Assembly (NCBI GenBank): GCA_902766785.1
Contig: CACXEO010000036.1
Coordinates: 1 to 41,311 of the forward strand
Source: Oscillospiraceae bacterium
GTDB taxonomy: Bacteria; Bacillota; Clostridia; Oscillospirales; Ruminococcaceae
Length of the DNA: 41,311 nucleotides
Direction: 5' to 3'
Below, piece by piece: positions 16,364 to 24,419 of the stretch. The notes below the pieces were generated by a model, which was given only the letters and a program-made list of their open reading frames with translations, did no database searches and was not told where the DNA came from. The position numbers were made by a program, and so were the translations under genes. Position 1 is the first letter of the stretch. Each line of letters starts with the position of its first letter.

Positions 16364-16732
16364 ATGGCTTTGAATCGTATAAAAAAGCTTCGAAAAGAAC
16401 GCGGCATGACACAGGCAGAGCTTGCGCGGGAATTAGACATTTCTGCAAGTTCCATAGGAATGTACGAACAGGGACGGCGCGAACCCGACAAGGATATGTT
16501 TTTGCGTCTGTCGCGGTACTTTGGCGTTCCAGTAGAATATTTGATGGATGATTCCGTTAAACTGGACGAACCGATGGAATTTAAAGATTTTATTGAAAAA
16601 GTAAGGCGTGAGTTGTTAGAACGGGAAGGCCTGCTGGTTAATGGGGTTCCCTTGTCGCGCAGCGATATTGAAGAAATCATGCAGGCAATAGAAAAAAGCG
16701 CGTTAACTGCAACGACAAAATACTCCAAATAA
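16364..16732 (+). CDS. XRE-family transcriptional regulator
   Basis: A 122-residue protein with an N-terminal Cro/CI helix-turn-helix (about 3-60). RIKKLRKERGMTQAELAREL, the recognition-helix region SASSIGMYEQGRREP and SRYFGVPVEYLM are classic HTH_3 signatures. The C-terminal half is helical and charged, probably for dimerisation. No metallopeptidase or LexA-type protease domain is present. I start it at ATG 16364; upstream codons in frame are not protein-like. A TTG at 16370, with GGGTG 6 nt ahead, is an alternative. It is divergent from the coiled-coil/sigma-like pair and probably represses it through the ACAC-N5-GTGT palindromes (inference). Confidence 0.88.
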   Translation: MALNRIKKLRKERGMTQAELARELDISASSIGMYEQGRREPDKDMFLRLSRYFGVPVEYLMDDSVKLDEPMEFKDFIEKVRRELLEREGLLVNGVPLSRSDIEEIMQAIEKSALTATTKYSK

Positions 16733-16806
16733 ATGCACTGTGACAATATATTTACACTGATTCTGCTTACCAGGTAAATGAATCTAACAATTGTGAGTTG
16801 TTCATT

Positions 16807-16835
16807 TTGTTTTTGTCGATAGGCCACAATATTAT
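16807..16835 (+). promoter_or_regulatory. Promoter of the PH-domain/lexA operon
   Basis: -35 TTGTTT (16807-16812), 17-bp spacer, -10 TATTAT (16830-16835), about 20 nt before the ATG at 16857. No LexA box lies near it. No U-rich terminator separates it from the XRE gene, so read-through from 16323 is possible. Confidence 0.6.
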
Positions 16836-16856
16836 AACAGAGAGAGGATTAAGAAG

Positions 16857-17342
16857 ATGAAGGGAAGACGGATTCCGTTCCGGGCACTCTGGCTTTGGGA
16901 ATTATATGCGGTGCTGGTCTATGCGGCTCTTCTCTTTTTAATTTATACTTTTCTGGTCCCTTTTACATGGCTTTGGATTTTGCTGGTATCCCTTTTTGGA
17001 GGGGGATATCTGCTTGCCGCGCTGGTTTATTTCCCGCTTTTGTACCTTGGAACGCAGTATTCCATCAGCGAAGAGGCAATTGAATTTGAAAGCGGTGTCC
17101 TTTACCGCCGCAAAACGGTGTTGTTTCGCAAGAACCTGATTGTAGTTTGTGTGTATCAAACGCCGCTGGATTTTTTGTTCAGGCTTTCCTCTTTGCGCTG
17201 CAGCGGTCCGGGAGGGGTTGTGACGTTGGGGTATCTGGCAAAAAAAGAGGCACTCAGGCTCAAAGGGGAATTAACGGCTAAAAAGCGGTTGCGGCCGGTT
17301 GCGGAAATGGCGGTGCGAAATGAAACGAATGCATCCCATTAA
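16857..17342 (+). CDS. Bacterial PH-domain membrane protein (YdbS-like)
   Basis: A 161-residue protein with two N-terminal membrane segments (about residues 12-35 and 38-62), followed by a bPH2 (DUF304) domain. The domain is marked by YLGTQYSISEEAIEFESGVLYRRKTVLFRKNLIVV. It is the short partner of the YdbS/YdbT pair; the long partner overlaps its 3' end. B. subtilis ydbST has been linked to resistance against an antimicrobial peptide, but the biochemical role of the family is not established. GAGAGGA precedes the ATG. Confidence 0.82.
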   Translation: MKGRRIPFRALWLWELYAVLVYAALLFLIYTFLVPFTWLWILLVSLFGGGYLLAALVYFPLLYLGTQYSISEEAIEFESGVLYRRKTVLFRKNLIVVCVYQTPLDFLFRLSSLRCSGPGGVVTLGYLAKKEALRLKGELTAKKRLRPVAEMAVRNETNASH

Positions 17343-18807
17343 TATTCTTGAGAACATATCGGGTTATTTTTGGCTTTTACTGTTTCCTTTGATCCGCGGT
17401 TTTTTCAGTTTTCGCGGCGGTATATGGGCATGGCTTGGCGGTGTTTGGTTTGACCTGTTAATTTTAGCTGCCATTTTTGGGCTTGCCTTTTTACGCTGGC
17501 GGCTGGCGGGTTACGAATTGACTCAGAACGGCGTACGGGTTGTAAACGGGATCTTGCTCCGCAGGGATTTTTTAGTTCCTTACCAGCAGTTTGCCAATGT
17601 TTCACTGGTTGCGCCTTTTTATTACCGTCCTCTTGGCGTTGTCCATCTGTCTGCGGACTCTGATGCCGGCAACGACTGGAAGTATGATTTTACCCTGACC
17701 CTGCCGCTTAAACCGGCGCAGGAAATTCTGCACCGCGCAAAGCGCGGATGCTGCTCTGGACTATCCGGACAGCGCCGGACATACCGAAGCAGCGGGCTGT
17801 ATATTGCGATGCTCGCTTTTATCTCCTCTAAAACTGTTACAGGAGTTGTTTTTACTGCTGCATTTTTAGTGCAGGCTGGTAAAATTCTGGGCCATGAGTT
17901 TGAAACAACTTTCTTGCAGGGGTTGACAGACCTTGCAAATAAACTGGCGTTTGGCATTCCGCCAGCGGCTGTTTTTTTGGCGTTGGTTGTTGTTTTAGGA
18001 TGGATGATTTCTTTTATTATCAACCTTGCCAGGAATTACCGCTTTACGGTTTCGCGGCAGGAAAGCAGCCTGCAAATCCAATCTGGACTTTTTACACGCT
18101 ACCGCCATCAAATGAATGTGGAAAAAGTAAACCTTGTTGAATCCCGTCAATCCATTATAACAAAGGCGTTTCGTATCCATTCCCTTTTTCTTCACTGCGC
18201 CGGTTATGGAAAGGCCAAAAATGAACTGTCGGTGCTCTTTCCGGCAGCAAATGAAAAACGGGCTCGGGAAATTATGCAAAACATTATGCCGGAATGGCAT
18301 TTTACGCGGAGGGCGGTTTTCCCAAAAGGTCAATCAATTTTCCGGTTTATCCTGGCGCCAGTGGGTATCGGTGTGGCGCTTGGAGTTGCCGCGCTGGTGC
18401 TGGCGGGCGTTTTCCCCCGCCTTTCCGATTTGATCCTGTTTTTGGGCGGGATGTTCGAACTGCCGGTGCTCTGGTGGCTGGCGGCTAGGATTATCGCTTT
18501 TTACCACACCGGGATTTCAAAAAGCGGCGGCGTTTATACGCTTCGGTTTTCCCGCGGCTTTGGATTCCATTCAGTAGCGGTCCGGGAAGAAAAGGTAGTT
18601 CAGGTGAAGCTTCGTCAGTCAATTTGGCAGGGGATGTCCGGCAGCTGTAACCTGATTGTTTATACCTGGTCGGAGGGGAAGAAGCGCCATGTAATTCCGG
18701 CGCTGCCTGTTGAGCAGGCATGTGAACTGATGGGGATTTCAAAACCGGAAAAAGCGACACTTTCGGGTTGGAAAAGGCTGGCTTATGGGCTTAAGGAGGA
18801 AACTTAA
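17320..18807 (+). CDS. Bacterial PH-domain membrane protein (YdbT-like)
   Basis: A 495-residue membrane protein with paired N-terminal membrane segments and further pairs near residues 155-235 and 340-390. Each pair is followed by a bPH2 (DUF304) domain: YELTQNGVRVVNGILLRRDF, YRFTVSRQESSLQIQSGLFTRYR, and a third near the C-terminus containing FHSVAVREEKVVQVKLRQS. This three-repeat layout matches YdbT. The start at 17320 (ATG with GGCGGTG upstream) overlaps the preceding gene by 23 nt, indicating coupling; a TTG at 17299 lacks support. Its last codons contain the ribosome site of lexA. Confidence 0.84.
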   Translation: MKRMHPINILENISGYFWLLLFPLIRGFFSFRGGIWAWLGGVWFDLLILAAIFGLAFLRWRLAGYELTQNGVRVVNGILLRRDFLVPYQQFANVSLVAPFYYRPLGVVHLSADSDAGNDWKYDFTLTLPLKPAQEILHRAKRGCCSGLSGQRRTYRSSGLYIAMLAFISSKTVTGVVFTAAFLVQAGKILGHEFETTFLQGLTDLANKLAFGIPPAAVFLALVVVLGWMISFIINLARNYRFTVSRQESSLQIQSGLFTRYRHQMNVEKVNLVESRQSIITKAFRIHSLFLHCAGYGKAKNELSVLFPAANEKRAREIMQNIMPEWHFTRRAVFPKGQSIFRFILAPVGIGVALGVAALVLAGVFPRLSDLILFLGGMFELPVLWWLAARIIAFYHTGISKSGGVYTLRFSRGFGFHSVAVREEKVVQVKLRQSIWQGMSGSCNLIVYTWSEGKKRHVIPALPVEQACELMGISKPEKATLSGWKRLAYGLKEET

Positions 18808-18808
18808 A

Positions 18809-19390
18809 ATGATTACTGAAAAAGCCAGACGAATTTTGGAATATCTTCAGAGCCGTCCTTTGAATGAAGGTGCGCCGACTGTTCGCGAAATCTGCCGCGA
18901 TCTTCAAATCAAGTCGACCTCTACAGTGCAGAGATATGTGGAAGAGTTGGTTGAAGCAGGGTATATTCAAAAAAATGACGGGAAAAGGCGGACTCTCCGT
19001 CTCGCCTCCAATGAGGGAATTTCGGTTCCGGTTGTGGGGCTTGTCACTGCCGGCGAACCAATTACCGCCATTGAGCAGATTGAAGGCTACATTACCTTTT
19101 CGGGGTACCACGGAAACCCGTCCGAGCTGTTTGCCCTGAACGTACGTGGGGAGAGCATGATCAACGCTGGGATCCTAAGCGGCGACCTTGTCATCGTCCG
19201 CCAGACGCCAACGGCGGAAAATGGGGAAATCGTGGTCGCGATGATAGAGGACGAAGCAACCGTAAAACGTTTTTATAAAGAAAACGGCCGTTTTAGACTT
19301 CAGCCTGAAAACGACCGGATGGAACCGATTTATGCCGATGAGGTTTCAATTCTCGGAAAGGTCATTGCGGTGATCCGTAATTATGAATAA
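18809..19390 (+). CDS. lexA: SOS repressor LexA
   Basis: A 193-residue repressor that self-cleaves when RecA is activated. It has an N-terminal winged helix (about 1-65), the cleavage site in GLVTAGEP (A81-G82), catalytic serine in RGESM (about S116) and lysine in ATVKRF (about K153). The ATG at 18809 follows AAGGAGG and starts 1 nt after the PH-gene stop, so lexA is the last gene of that operon; a GTG-like extension to 18785 has no support. I see no GAAC-N4-GTTC box near its start. The nearest lies about 2.5 kb upstream at 16303. Confidence 0.97.
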   Translation: MITEKARRILEYLQSRPLNEGAPTVREICRDLQIKSTSTVQRYVEELVEAGYIQKNDGKRRTLRLASNEGISVPVVGLVTAGEPITAIEQIEGYITFSGYHGNPSELFALNVRGESMINAGILSGDLVIVRQTPTAENGEIVVAMIEDEATVKRFYKENGRFRLQPENDRMEPIYADEVSILGKVIAVIRNYE

Positions 19391-19422
19391 ATTGTGCGGC
19401 ATAATGGTATTGCCGCCATAAA

Positions 19423-19456
19423 AAACACCCCCGAACCGTCAGGTTCGGGGGTGTTT
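19423..19456. terminator. Bidirectional terminator between lexA and the TrkA genes
   Basis: A perfect 15-bp stem (19423-19437 with 19442-19456, core CACCCCCGAACC) with loop GTCA. It has A-rich sequence on one side and T-rich on the other, placed between two convergent genes. A smaller hairpin, GCGGCA/TGCCGC, lies at 19396-19416. Confidence 0.9.
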
Positions 19457-19474
19457 AATGTATGTGCAACGCTT

Positions 19475-20134
19475 TTACAGTTTCAGGGAATCTTTTAAGG
19501 CGTGGAGCTTGTTTGTGGGGGAAAGAACCATAATTTTATCACCGCCAAGCACCTGCGTGTTACCACGTGGTATAATCAGCTCATCGCCCCGGATGATGGA
19601 GATGAATACAAAAATTTCCGGCAGATGAAGCTGGGCCAGGGTTTTGCCCGCCAGCGGATACCCCTTTTCGGGAATACTTATTTCTTCAATTGACGCTTCC
19701 CCTTTATGCAGCGTCATAATCTGCTTAATTTTGCTCAGATCAATTTCACGTTCAAGGGAACGGGCAATATTATCGGTTGTATTAACGGTTATATCAATTC
19801 CGAGCTGTTTCATGACCTCAACGTTTTTAGGGTTGTTCGCCCGCGCAACAGTTTTTTGAACATTGAAAACGCTTTTTGCAAGCTGGCAGGCAATGAGGTT
19901 GTCTTCGTCTTTTCCGGTGACGCTTACTAAGGCGTCCGCGTCTTCAATTCCCGCGTCTACCAGCGCCTCAAGCGTTGTACCGTCGCCGAAAATAACGGGG
20001 ATATCCAGGTCGTTCGCAAGGTAATTGCAAAGGCCCTTTTTTATTTCAATCAGGGTAGGGTAATGGTTGTGCTCAATCAGTGTTTTTACCAGGTAATAGC
20101 CAACTTTTCCCCCGCCGACAACAACTACTTTCAT
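19475..20134 (-). CDS. TrkA-family potassium uptake regulatory subunit
   Basis: A 219-residue RCK protein with an N-terminal Rossmann NAD-binding domain (VVGGGKVGYYL near the start, then acidic residues in LIEIKKG) and a C-terminal TrkA_C domain (about 135-219, GYPLAGKTLAQLHLPEIFVF). Such proteins gate Trk/Ktr potassium transporters in response to nucleotides. AAAGGAGAA precedes the ATG. It is the second gene of a tandem pair; no TrkH/KtrB membrane subunit lies in the window. Confidence 0.92.
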   Translation of the reverse strand: MKVVVVGGGKVGYYLVKTLIEHNHYPTLIEIKKGLCNYLANDLDIPVIFGDGTTLEALVDAGIEDADALVSVTGKDEDNLIACQLAKSVFNVQKTVARANNPKNVEVMKQLGIDITVNTTDNIARSLEREIDLSKIKQIMTLHKGEASIEEISIPEKGYPLAGKTLAQLHLPEIFVFISIIRGDELIIPRGNTQVLGGDKIMVLSPTNKLHALKDSLKL

Positions 20135-20162
20135 TATAATTCTCCTTTAACAACAGCCGGCG

Positions 20163-20789
20163 TCAGTCAACCACTCTGGCAATGATCATTAAATCGGTTG
20201 CGGCGAGCTTGACGTTCTTTTTTCCGGCGATGTTGATTGACATATCGGCGTGCTGAATTGCCAGCAATGTTTCCGATTCATCCAAATCCAGGTTGACGTC
20301 GCCGCAGTACTGGTTGACAAACCGTTTGGGAACCGGGAACCAGTGAAAGGCTATGGTATGCGCTCCCAGGTTGACGGTACGAACCGAGCCGCTTTCCAGC
20401 AGTGCTGAGCGCACCGCTTCAACCGTGAGGTTGGTGGGGCAGACGGTGTGAAGTCCAAAATGGGAAAATACATCTTCCCGGCGCGGATCATAAATGCGCG
20501 CCAACACATTTGGTATCTGGAAAATTTCCCTTGCAAGCTGGGAAACCATGATGTTTATATTGTCATCTTGGCTGACGGCTGCCAGTGCGTCGCAGTTTTC
20601 AATCCCGGCCCGTTTGAGGACGTCCTGGTCAATCGGAACCCCGGCGGTGGTAAAACCGTCAAAATCATCGTCCAGAAGTTCGAAATTCTCTTCTTTTCGG
20701 TCGACAATAGATACATCGTGCCCATCCTGTGCAAGGGATGAAGCCAGCCGCGAGCCGACTTTTCCGCACCCAACAACAAGTATGTTCAT
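20163..20789 (-). CDS. TrkA-family NAD-binding protein
   Basis: A 208-residue paralogue of the following gene. Its Rossmann motif VVGCGKVGSRLA is followed by an acidic residue in SIVDRK, so it binds a dinucleotide. The C-terminal region is weaker as a TrkA_C domain. The start at 20789 is chosen because AAGGAGAA lies upstream and the family motif begins right there; extension to 20882 adds 31 residues with no ribosome site. It is co-transcribed with the second TrkA gene (28-nt gap), and the two may form a hetero-octamer ring (inference). Confidence 0.9.
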   Translation of the reverse strand: MNILVVGCGKVGSRLASSLAQDGHDVSIVDRKEENFELLDDDFDGFTTAGVPIDQDVLKRAGIENCDALAAVSQDDNINIMVSQLAREIFQIPNVLARIYDPRREDVFSHFGLHTVCPTNLTVEAVRSALLESGSVRTVNLGAHTIAFHWFPVPKRFVNQYCGDVNLDLDESETLLAIQHADMSINIAGKKNVKLAATDLMIIARVVD

Positions 20790-20929
20790 TTTTACTGATC
20801 TTCTCCTTAATTTCAGGCTTACTGCCTTCAAGCAACTATTATAAGCAGTCTGGGCAAAAAAGTAAAGCCGCAAACCTAACAATATTTCTAGACGTTTTTA
20901 AGCCGGTTTGGCGCTATTGATGCGGTTGC

Positions 20930-20959
20930 TTGACAGGGTGCGGCGGGGATTGGTACAAT
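20930..20959 (+). promoter_or_regulatory. Strong promoter of the Cys-rich small protein
   Basis: -35 TTGACA (20930-20935), 18-bp spacer, -10 TACAAT (20954-20959), with TG ahead of the -10. The start is about 28 nt before the ATG at 20995. Confidence 0.75.
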
Positions 20960-20994
20960 TACGGTATACAAACTTTTAAAAGGGGATGCAATGT

Positions 20995-21138
20995 ATGAGT
21001 TGTGAGAAAAACTGCAGCAACCGCCACGAGTGCAGCTGCCCGTATACCGACTGCAAAAATCATGGGCGTTGCTGCGACTGCGTCGCCAATCACCGTGAAA
21101 TGGGAAACCTTCCGAATTGTTATAAAAAGGAAGACTGA
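20995..21138 (+). CDS. Cys-rich small protein (DUF6485-like)
   Basis: A 47-residue protein with nine cysteines (C3, C7, C13, C15, C20, C26, C27, C29, C42) and a conserved-looking end, NHREMGNLPNC. The pattern CSCPYTDC-x5-CCDC resembles the small cytosolic Cys-rich family annotated DUF6485 (recognition from memory). It probably binds metal such as zinc or iron, but no function is known. AAAAGGGG precedes the ATG. A second ATG at 20991 reads only four codons before a stop. The strong promoter supports expression. Confidence 0.72.
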   Translation: MSCEKNCSNRHECSCPYTDCKNHGRCCDCVANHREMGNLPNCYKKED

Positions 21139-21201
21139 ACTGGGTGTATTGCGCAATATGGAATAAGAGAAAACGCAGGGGAAATGGACCTCTGTGTTTT
21201 T

Positions 21202-21222
21202 CCTTGCCTTTTTGCGGCAAGG
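21202..21222 (+). terminator. Hairpin downstream of the Cys-rich gene
   Basis: CCTTGCC and GGCAAGG (7 bp) around a T-rich loop. It lacks a good U-run after the stem, so it is only a possible terminator. The rest of 21139-21356 shows no further gene; a 68-residue ORF there lacks a ribosome site. Confidence 0.4.
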
Positions 21223-21356
21223 CCGAAACCGGTGTTCTTTTTCGGTTCTCCGCGGCTTTTTCAGCTTTCCCTGCCGTGTTCAAACACCCGCACAGGCAAC
21301 CAAAACAGTGCTTTTATTTAAGCAGTGCCTTTAAAATTTTGATTGTCTGATAAACC

Positions 21357-21385
21357 TTGATTTCCTACAAAACCTATCATATAAT
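21357..21385 (+). promoter_or_regulatory. Promoter and candidate operator of the rrf2 gene
   Basis: -35 TTGATT (21357-21362), 17-bp spacer, -10 TATAAT (21380-21385). The spacer carries TTTCCTACAAAACCTAT (21361-21377), closely matching a motif just after the metY -10 (22024-22046). This suggests autoregulation by the Rrf2 protein (inference). Confidence 0.7.
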
Positions 21386-21404
21386 AAAAACAGAGGTGAT
21401 TTCT

Positions 21405-21842
21405 GTGAAAATATCAACCAAGGGGCGTTATGCCCTCCGTTTGATGCTTGATTTGGCGGAGCATAATACCGGGGAGTATATTGCACTGAAGGACGTCTCC
21501 GCAAGACAGGAGATTTCAGTTAAATATCTGGAGCAGATCATCACCCAGCTCAGCCGGGCCGGCTTTTTGAAAAGCACAAGAGGTCCTCAGGGCGGCTACA
21601 AACTCACGAAACCTCCGGCGGAATATACCGTTGGAATGATCCTGCGGATTACCGAGGGAAGCCTTGCACCTATTTCGTGTCTGGAGGACGAGCCAAACCA
21701 GTGTCCCCGCTATGGGGAATGTGAAACTGTGGAATTCTGGGAAGGGCTTTATAAGGTGATCAACGAATATGTTGATGGAAAGACCCTTCAGGACCTTTTA
21801 GACGCCGCCAAACAACATTCAGCTTATGATTATATTATTTAA
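21405..21842 (+). CDS. Rrf2-family transcriptional regulator (CymR/IscR-like)
   Basis: A 145-residue regulator with the Rrf2 winged-helix opening MKISTKGRYALRLMLDLAEH, the conserved QEISVKYLEQII and STRGPQGGYKL. Three cysteines at about residues 92, 100 and 106 (C-x7-C-x5-C) resemble the IscR iron-sulfur site, which B. subtilis CymR lacks. The neighbouring metY and cysK point to control of cysteine metabolism as in CymR, which acts with CysK; that role is inference. The start is GTG at 21405, with AGAGGTGA upstream; the more upstream start at 21357 would overlap the promoter. Confidence 0.92.
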   Translation: MKISTKGRYALRLMLDLAEHNTGEYIALKDVSARQEISVKYLEQIITQLSRAGFLKSTRGPQGGYKLTKPPAEYTVGMILRITEGSLAPISCLEDEPNQCPRYGECETVEFWEGLYKVINEYVDGKTLQDLLDAAKQHSAYDYII

Positions 21843-21993
21843 AAGGAGCTTCGGCTCCTTTTTTGTTTTAAATTTCCAAAAAGGCAGATACGGTTTTCAA
21901 AAGAAGTATCTGGTTGGCACCGCTACTTAAAATGGATAAAAGGCCAAACAAAAACATATTATTGTTGAGCAAAAAATTTTTTTGAGGAGTAGC

Positions 21994-22022
21994 TTGACAA
22001 ACGGTTGAAAGGACGTTATACT
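21994..22022 (+). promoter_or_regulatory. Sigma-A promoter of the leader-metY-cysK operon
   Basis: -35 TTGACA (21994-21999), 17-bp spacer, -10 TATACT (22017-22022), an almost consensus promoter. The gap 21843-22071 between rrf2 and the leader ORF holds only this and A/T-rich sequence. Confidence 0.88.
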
Positions 22023-22023
22023 T

Positions 22024-22046
22024 ATTCCATACTAAACATATATGAA
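22024..22046. promoter_or_regulatory. Candidate Rrf2/CymR-type operator at metY
   Basis: ATTCCATACTAAACATAT (from 22024) lies at the expected transcription start and aligns with TTTCCTACAAAACCTAT in the rrf2 promoter (shared TTCC-TAC-AAAC-TAT). A protein bound here would block transcription start. Ligand identity is inferred from gene order. Confidence 0.5.
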
Positions 22047-22071
22047 ATCAGGGTTATAGGAGGATGGCATA

Positions 22072-22146
22072 ATGAAAGCACAAACCGGCATTTCGCTTCC
22101 AGTTTCTTTTGTTTTCCGAATGTGCTGTTGGTTCATCGGTAGATAA
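22072..22146 (+). CDS. 24-residue leader peptide with Cys-Cys-Trp (putative cysteine sensor)
   Basis: A short ORF of 24 codons between a near-consensus promoter and metY. AGGAGG sits 8 nt before its ATG, the best ribosome site in the region. The peptide begins [10 protein letters not shown] and ends RMCCWFIGR, so tandem UGC-UGU codons occur seven to six codons before the stop. Its position, 41 nt ahead of the sulfhydrylase gene, suggests a ribosome-stalling or attenuation leader reporting cysteinyl-tRNA supply (inference). A small hairpin (22116-22139) covers the Cys codons, and an alternative pairing (GTGCTG 22122-22127 with CAGCAT 22150-22155) spans the stop codon. No U-run terminator is present. 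Confidence 0.68.
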   Translation: MKAQTGISLPVSFVFRMCCWFIGR

Positions 22147-22187
22147 ATTCAGCATTTTGGTGTAACAATAGAAAAGAGGAAATTGAC

Positions 22188-23474
22188 ATGAAAGATAAAA
22201 ATTATCATTTTGAAACCCTACAGCTTCATGTTGGGCAGGAGACCGCCGATCCTGCTACCGGCGCCCGAGCAGTGCCGGTTTATCAAACAACATCCTATGT
22301 TTTCCGTGATTGCGATCACGCCGCAGCCCGGTTCGGCCTTGAAGATGCCGGCAACATTTATGGGCGCCTCACAAACCCAACGCAGGATATTTTTGAGCGG
22401 CGGATTGCAGCGCTTGAAGGCGGAGCGGCGGCTTTGGCAGTCGCGTCGGGAGCTGCCGCTGTCACCTATGCCATCCAGAATCTTGCGGGGGCGGGCGACC
22501 ATATTGTGGCTGCCAAAACACTATACGGCGGGAGCTATAACCTGCTCGCCCATACTTTGCCCCAGTACGGGATTACCACAACTTTTGTCGACCCGGACGA
22601 AGAAGGGAGCTTTGAAAGGGCGGTTCAGGAAAACACAAAAGCCCTTTATATTGAAACGCTCGGCAATCCGCATTCCAGCGTGATTGATATAGAAAAGGTT
22701 TCAGCTGTGGCTCACGCTCACAAAATCCCGCTTGTGGTTGACAATACTTTTGCTACACCCTATCTTTTCCGCCCGCTGGAGCATGGGGCCGATATTGTAG
22801 TGGAATCGGCTACCAAATTCATTGGAGGGCATGGAACGGCTCTCGGCGGCGTTATTATCGATGGCGGAAAGTTTGACTGGGAGGCTTCCGGCAAGTTTCC
22901 TTCCCTGACCGAGCCGAATCCGAGCTACCACGGCATCAGCTTTACCAAGGCGGCGGGCCCGGCTGCGTTTGTTACAAAAATACGGGCAATTTTGCTGCGG
23001 GATACTGGAGCAACCGTTGCTCCGCTTCACGCCTTCTTGTTCCTGCAGGGGCTGGAGACATTGTCGCTCAGGGTGGAGCGCCATGTGGAGAACGCTCTGA
23101 AAGTTGTGTCTTATTTGAAGAACCATCCGCTGGTAGAGAAGGTCAACCATCCCTCGCTGCCGGATAGCCCCTACTTCACCCTCTATCAAAAGTATTTTCC
23201 GCAAGGGGCAGGTTCGATTTTTACTTTTGAAATCAAAGGCGGTGCGGAGGAGGCCAAACGGTTTATCGACCGTCTGGAGATATTTTCCCTCCTGGCCAAT
23301 GTTGCGGACGCAAAATCCCTTGTAATTCATCCGGCTTCCACCACCCACTCCCAGATGACGGAACAAGAACTTGCAGAATCCGGCATTAAACCGAATACCA
23401 TCCGTCTCTCGGTCGGCTTAGAACATATTGACGATCTTCTTGCTGACCTGGAGCACGGTTTTGCGAACGATTAA
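22188..23474 (+). CDS. metY: O-acetylhomoserine sulfhydrylase (aminocarboxypropyltransferase)
   Basis: A 428-residue PLP enzyme of the Cys/Met metabolism family that makes homocysteine from O-acetylhomoserine and sulfide. Hallmarks are the start [52 protein letters not shown], and the PLP lysine in [12 protein letters not shown] (about K210). The long internal insertion ([13 protein letters not shown]) separates MetY from shorter MetB/MetC enzymes. GAGGAAA precedes the ATG. It lies between a Cys-containing leader ORF and cysK, 12 nt apart from cysK, in one sulfur-assimilation operon. Confidence 0.96.
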   Translation: MKDKNYHFETLQLHVGQETADPATGARAVPVYQTTSYVFRDCDHAAARFGLEDAGNIYGRLTNPTQDIFERRIAALEGGAAALAVASGAAAVTYAIQNLAGAGDHIVAAKTLYGGSYNLLAHTLPQYGITTTFVDPDEEGSFERAVQENTKALYIETLGNPHSSVIDIEKVSAVAHAHKIPLVVDNTFATPYLFRPLEHGADIVVESATKFIGGHGTALGGVIIDGGKFDWEASGKFPSLTEPNPSYHGISFTKAAGPAAFVTKIRAILLRDTGATVAPLHAFLFLQGLETLSLRVERHVENALKVVSYLKNHPLVEKVNHPSLPDSPYFTLYQKYFPQGAGSIFTFEIKGGAEEAKRFIDRLEIFSLLANVADAKSLVIHPASTTHSQMTEQELAESGIKPNTIRLSVGLEHIDDLLADLEHGFAND

Positions 23475-23486
23475 GGAGGAACTTTT

Positions 23487-24419
23487 ATGGCACGCATTTA
23501 TAAAACGCTGACCGACCTGATAGGAAAAACGCCTCTTCTTGAGCTTACAAATTACGAGAAAGCAAATGGGCTGGAGGCACAGATTCTGGCGAAGCTCGAA
23601 TATTTTAACCCTGCGGGAAGTGTCAAGGACCGTGTCGGCAGGGCAATGATTGACGATGCGGAGGCTAAGGGGCTGCTAAAGCCGGGTTCGGTCATCATTG
23701 AGCCAACCAGTGGAAACACCGGAATTGGGCTTGCATCCGTTGCCGCCGCGCGCGGCTACCGGATTATCCTCACCATGCCGGAAACAATGAGTGTGGAACG
23801 GCGTAATCTTCTGAAAGCCTACGGCGCAGAGCTGGTGCTCACCGAGGGTGCAAAGGGGATGAAGGGCGCGATTGCAAAGGCAGAGGAACTTGCAAAGGAA
23901 ATACCGGGCAGTTTTATTCCGGGGCAGTTTGTAAACCCTGCCAATCCTGCCGTGCATAAAGCGACGACCGGTCCTGAGATCTGGGAGGATACCGACGGTG
24001 AAGTCGACATTTTTGTATCCGGAGTCGGCACGGGCGGCACTATTTCCGGAGTTGGAGAATACCTGAAAAGCAAGAACCCCGGTATCAAAATTGTTGCGGT
24101 AGAGCCTTCCGCCTCTCCGGTTCTGAGCAAGGGGACGGCGGGGCCGCATAAAATCCAGGGAATCGGCGCCGGTTTTGTTCCGGATACCCTCAACACTGAG
24201 GTGTATGATGAAATTATCACGGTGGAAAACGAAGACGCTTTTGCAACTGGGCGCGCCGTAGCCAGGGCGGAGGGCCTGTTGGTCGGGATTTCTTCCGGCG
24301 CGGCTGTCTGGGCGGCGGCTGAGCTTGCCAAGCGTCCGGAAAACAAGGGCAAAAAAATTGTAGCGCTTTTGCCGGACACTGGGGAACGTTATCTTTCCAC
24401 CCCGATGTTTTCGGAATAA
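23487..24419 (+). CDS. cysK: Cysteine synthase A (O-acetylserine sulfhydrylase)
   Basis: A 310-residue fold-type II PLP enzyme that forms cysteine from O-acetylserine and sulfide. The PLP lysine lies in [11 protein letters not shown] (about K47), followed by the substrate loop [12 protein letters not shown], the phosphate-binding GTGTGGT-type loop (here VGTGGTISG) and the C-terminal [19 protein letters not shown] precedes the ATG. In B. subtilis CysK is also the partner of CymR, consistent with the Rrf2 gene upstream. Its stop codon is the first bases of a duplicated non-coding element. Confidence 0.97.
   Translation: MARIYKTLTDLIGKTPLLELTNYEKANGLEAQILAKLEYFNPAGSVKDRVGRAMIDDAEAKGLLKPGSVIIEPTSGNTGIGLASVAAARGYRIILTMPETMSVERRNLLKAYGAELVLTEGAKGMKGAIAKAEELAKEIPGSFIPGQFVNPANPAVHKATTGPEIWEDTDGEVDIFVSGVGTGGTISGVGEYLKSKNPGIKIVAVEPSASPVLSKGTAGPHKIQGIGAGFVPDTLNTEVYDEIITVENEDAFATGRAVARAEGLLVGISSGAAVWAAAELAKRPENKGKKIVALLPDTGERYLSTPMFSE

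Noticed and set aside
15717-16732. Prophage or integrative element around the XRE/sigma-like genes
   Set aside because: No integrase, excisionase, relaxase, capsid or attachment-site repeats are nearby, and flanking genes are core functions.
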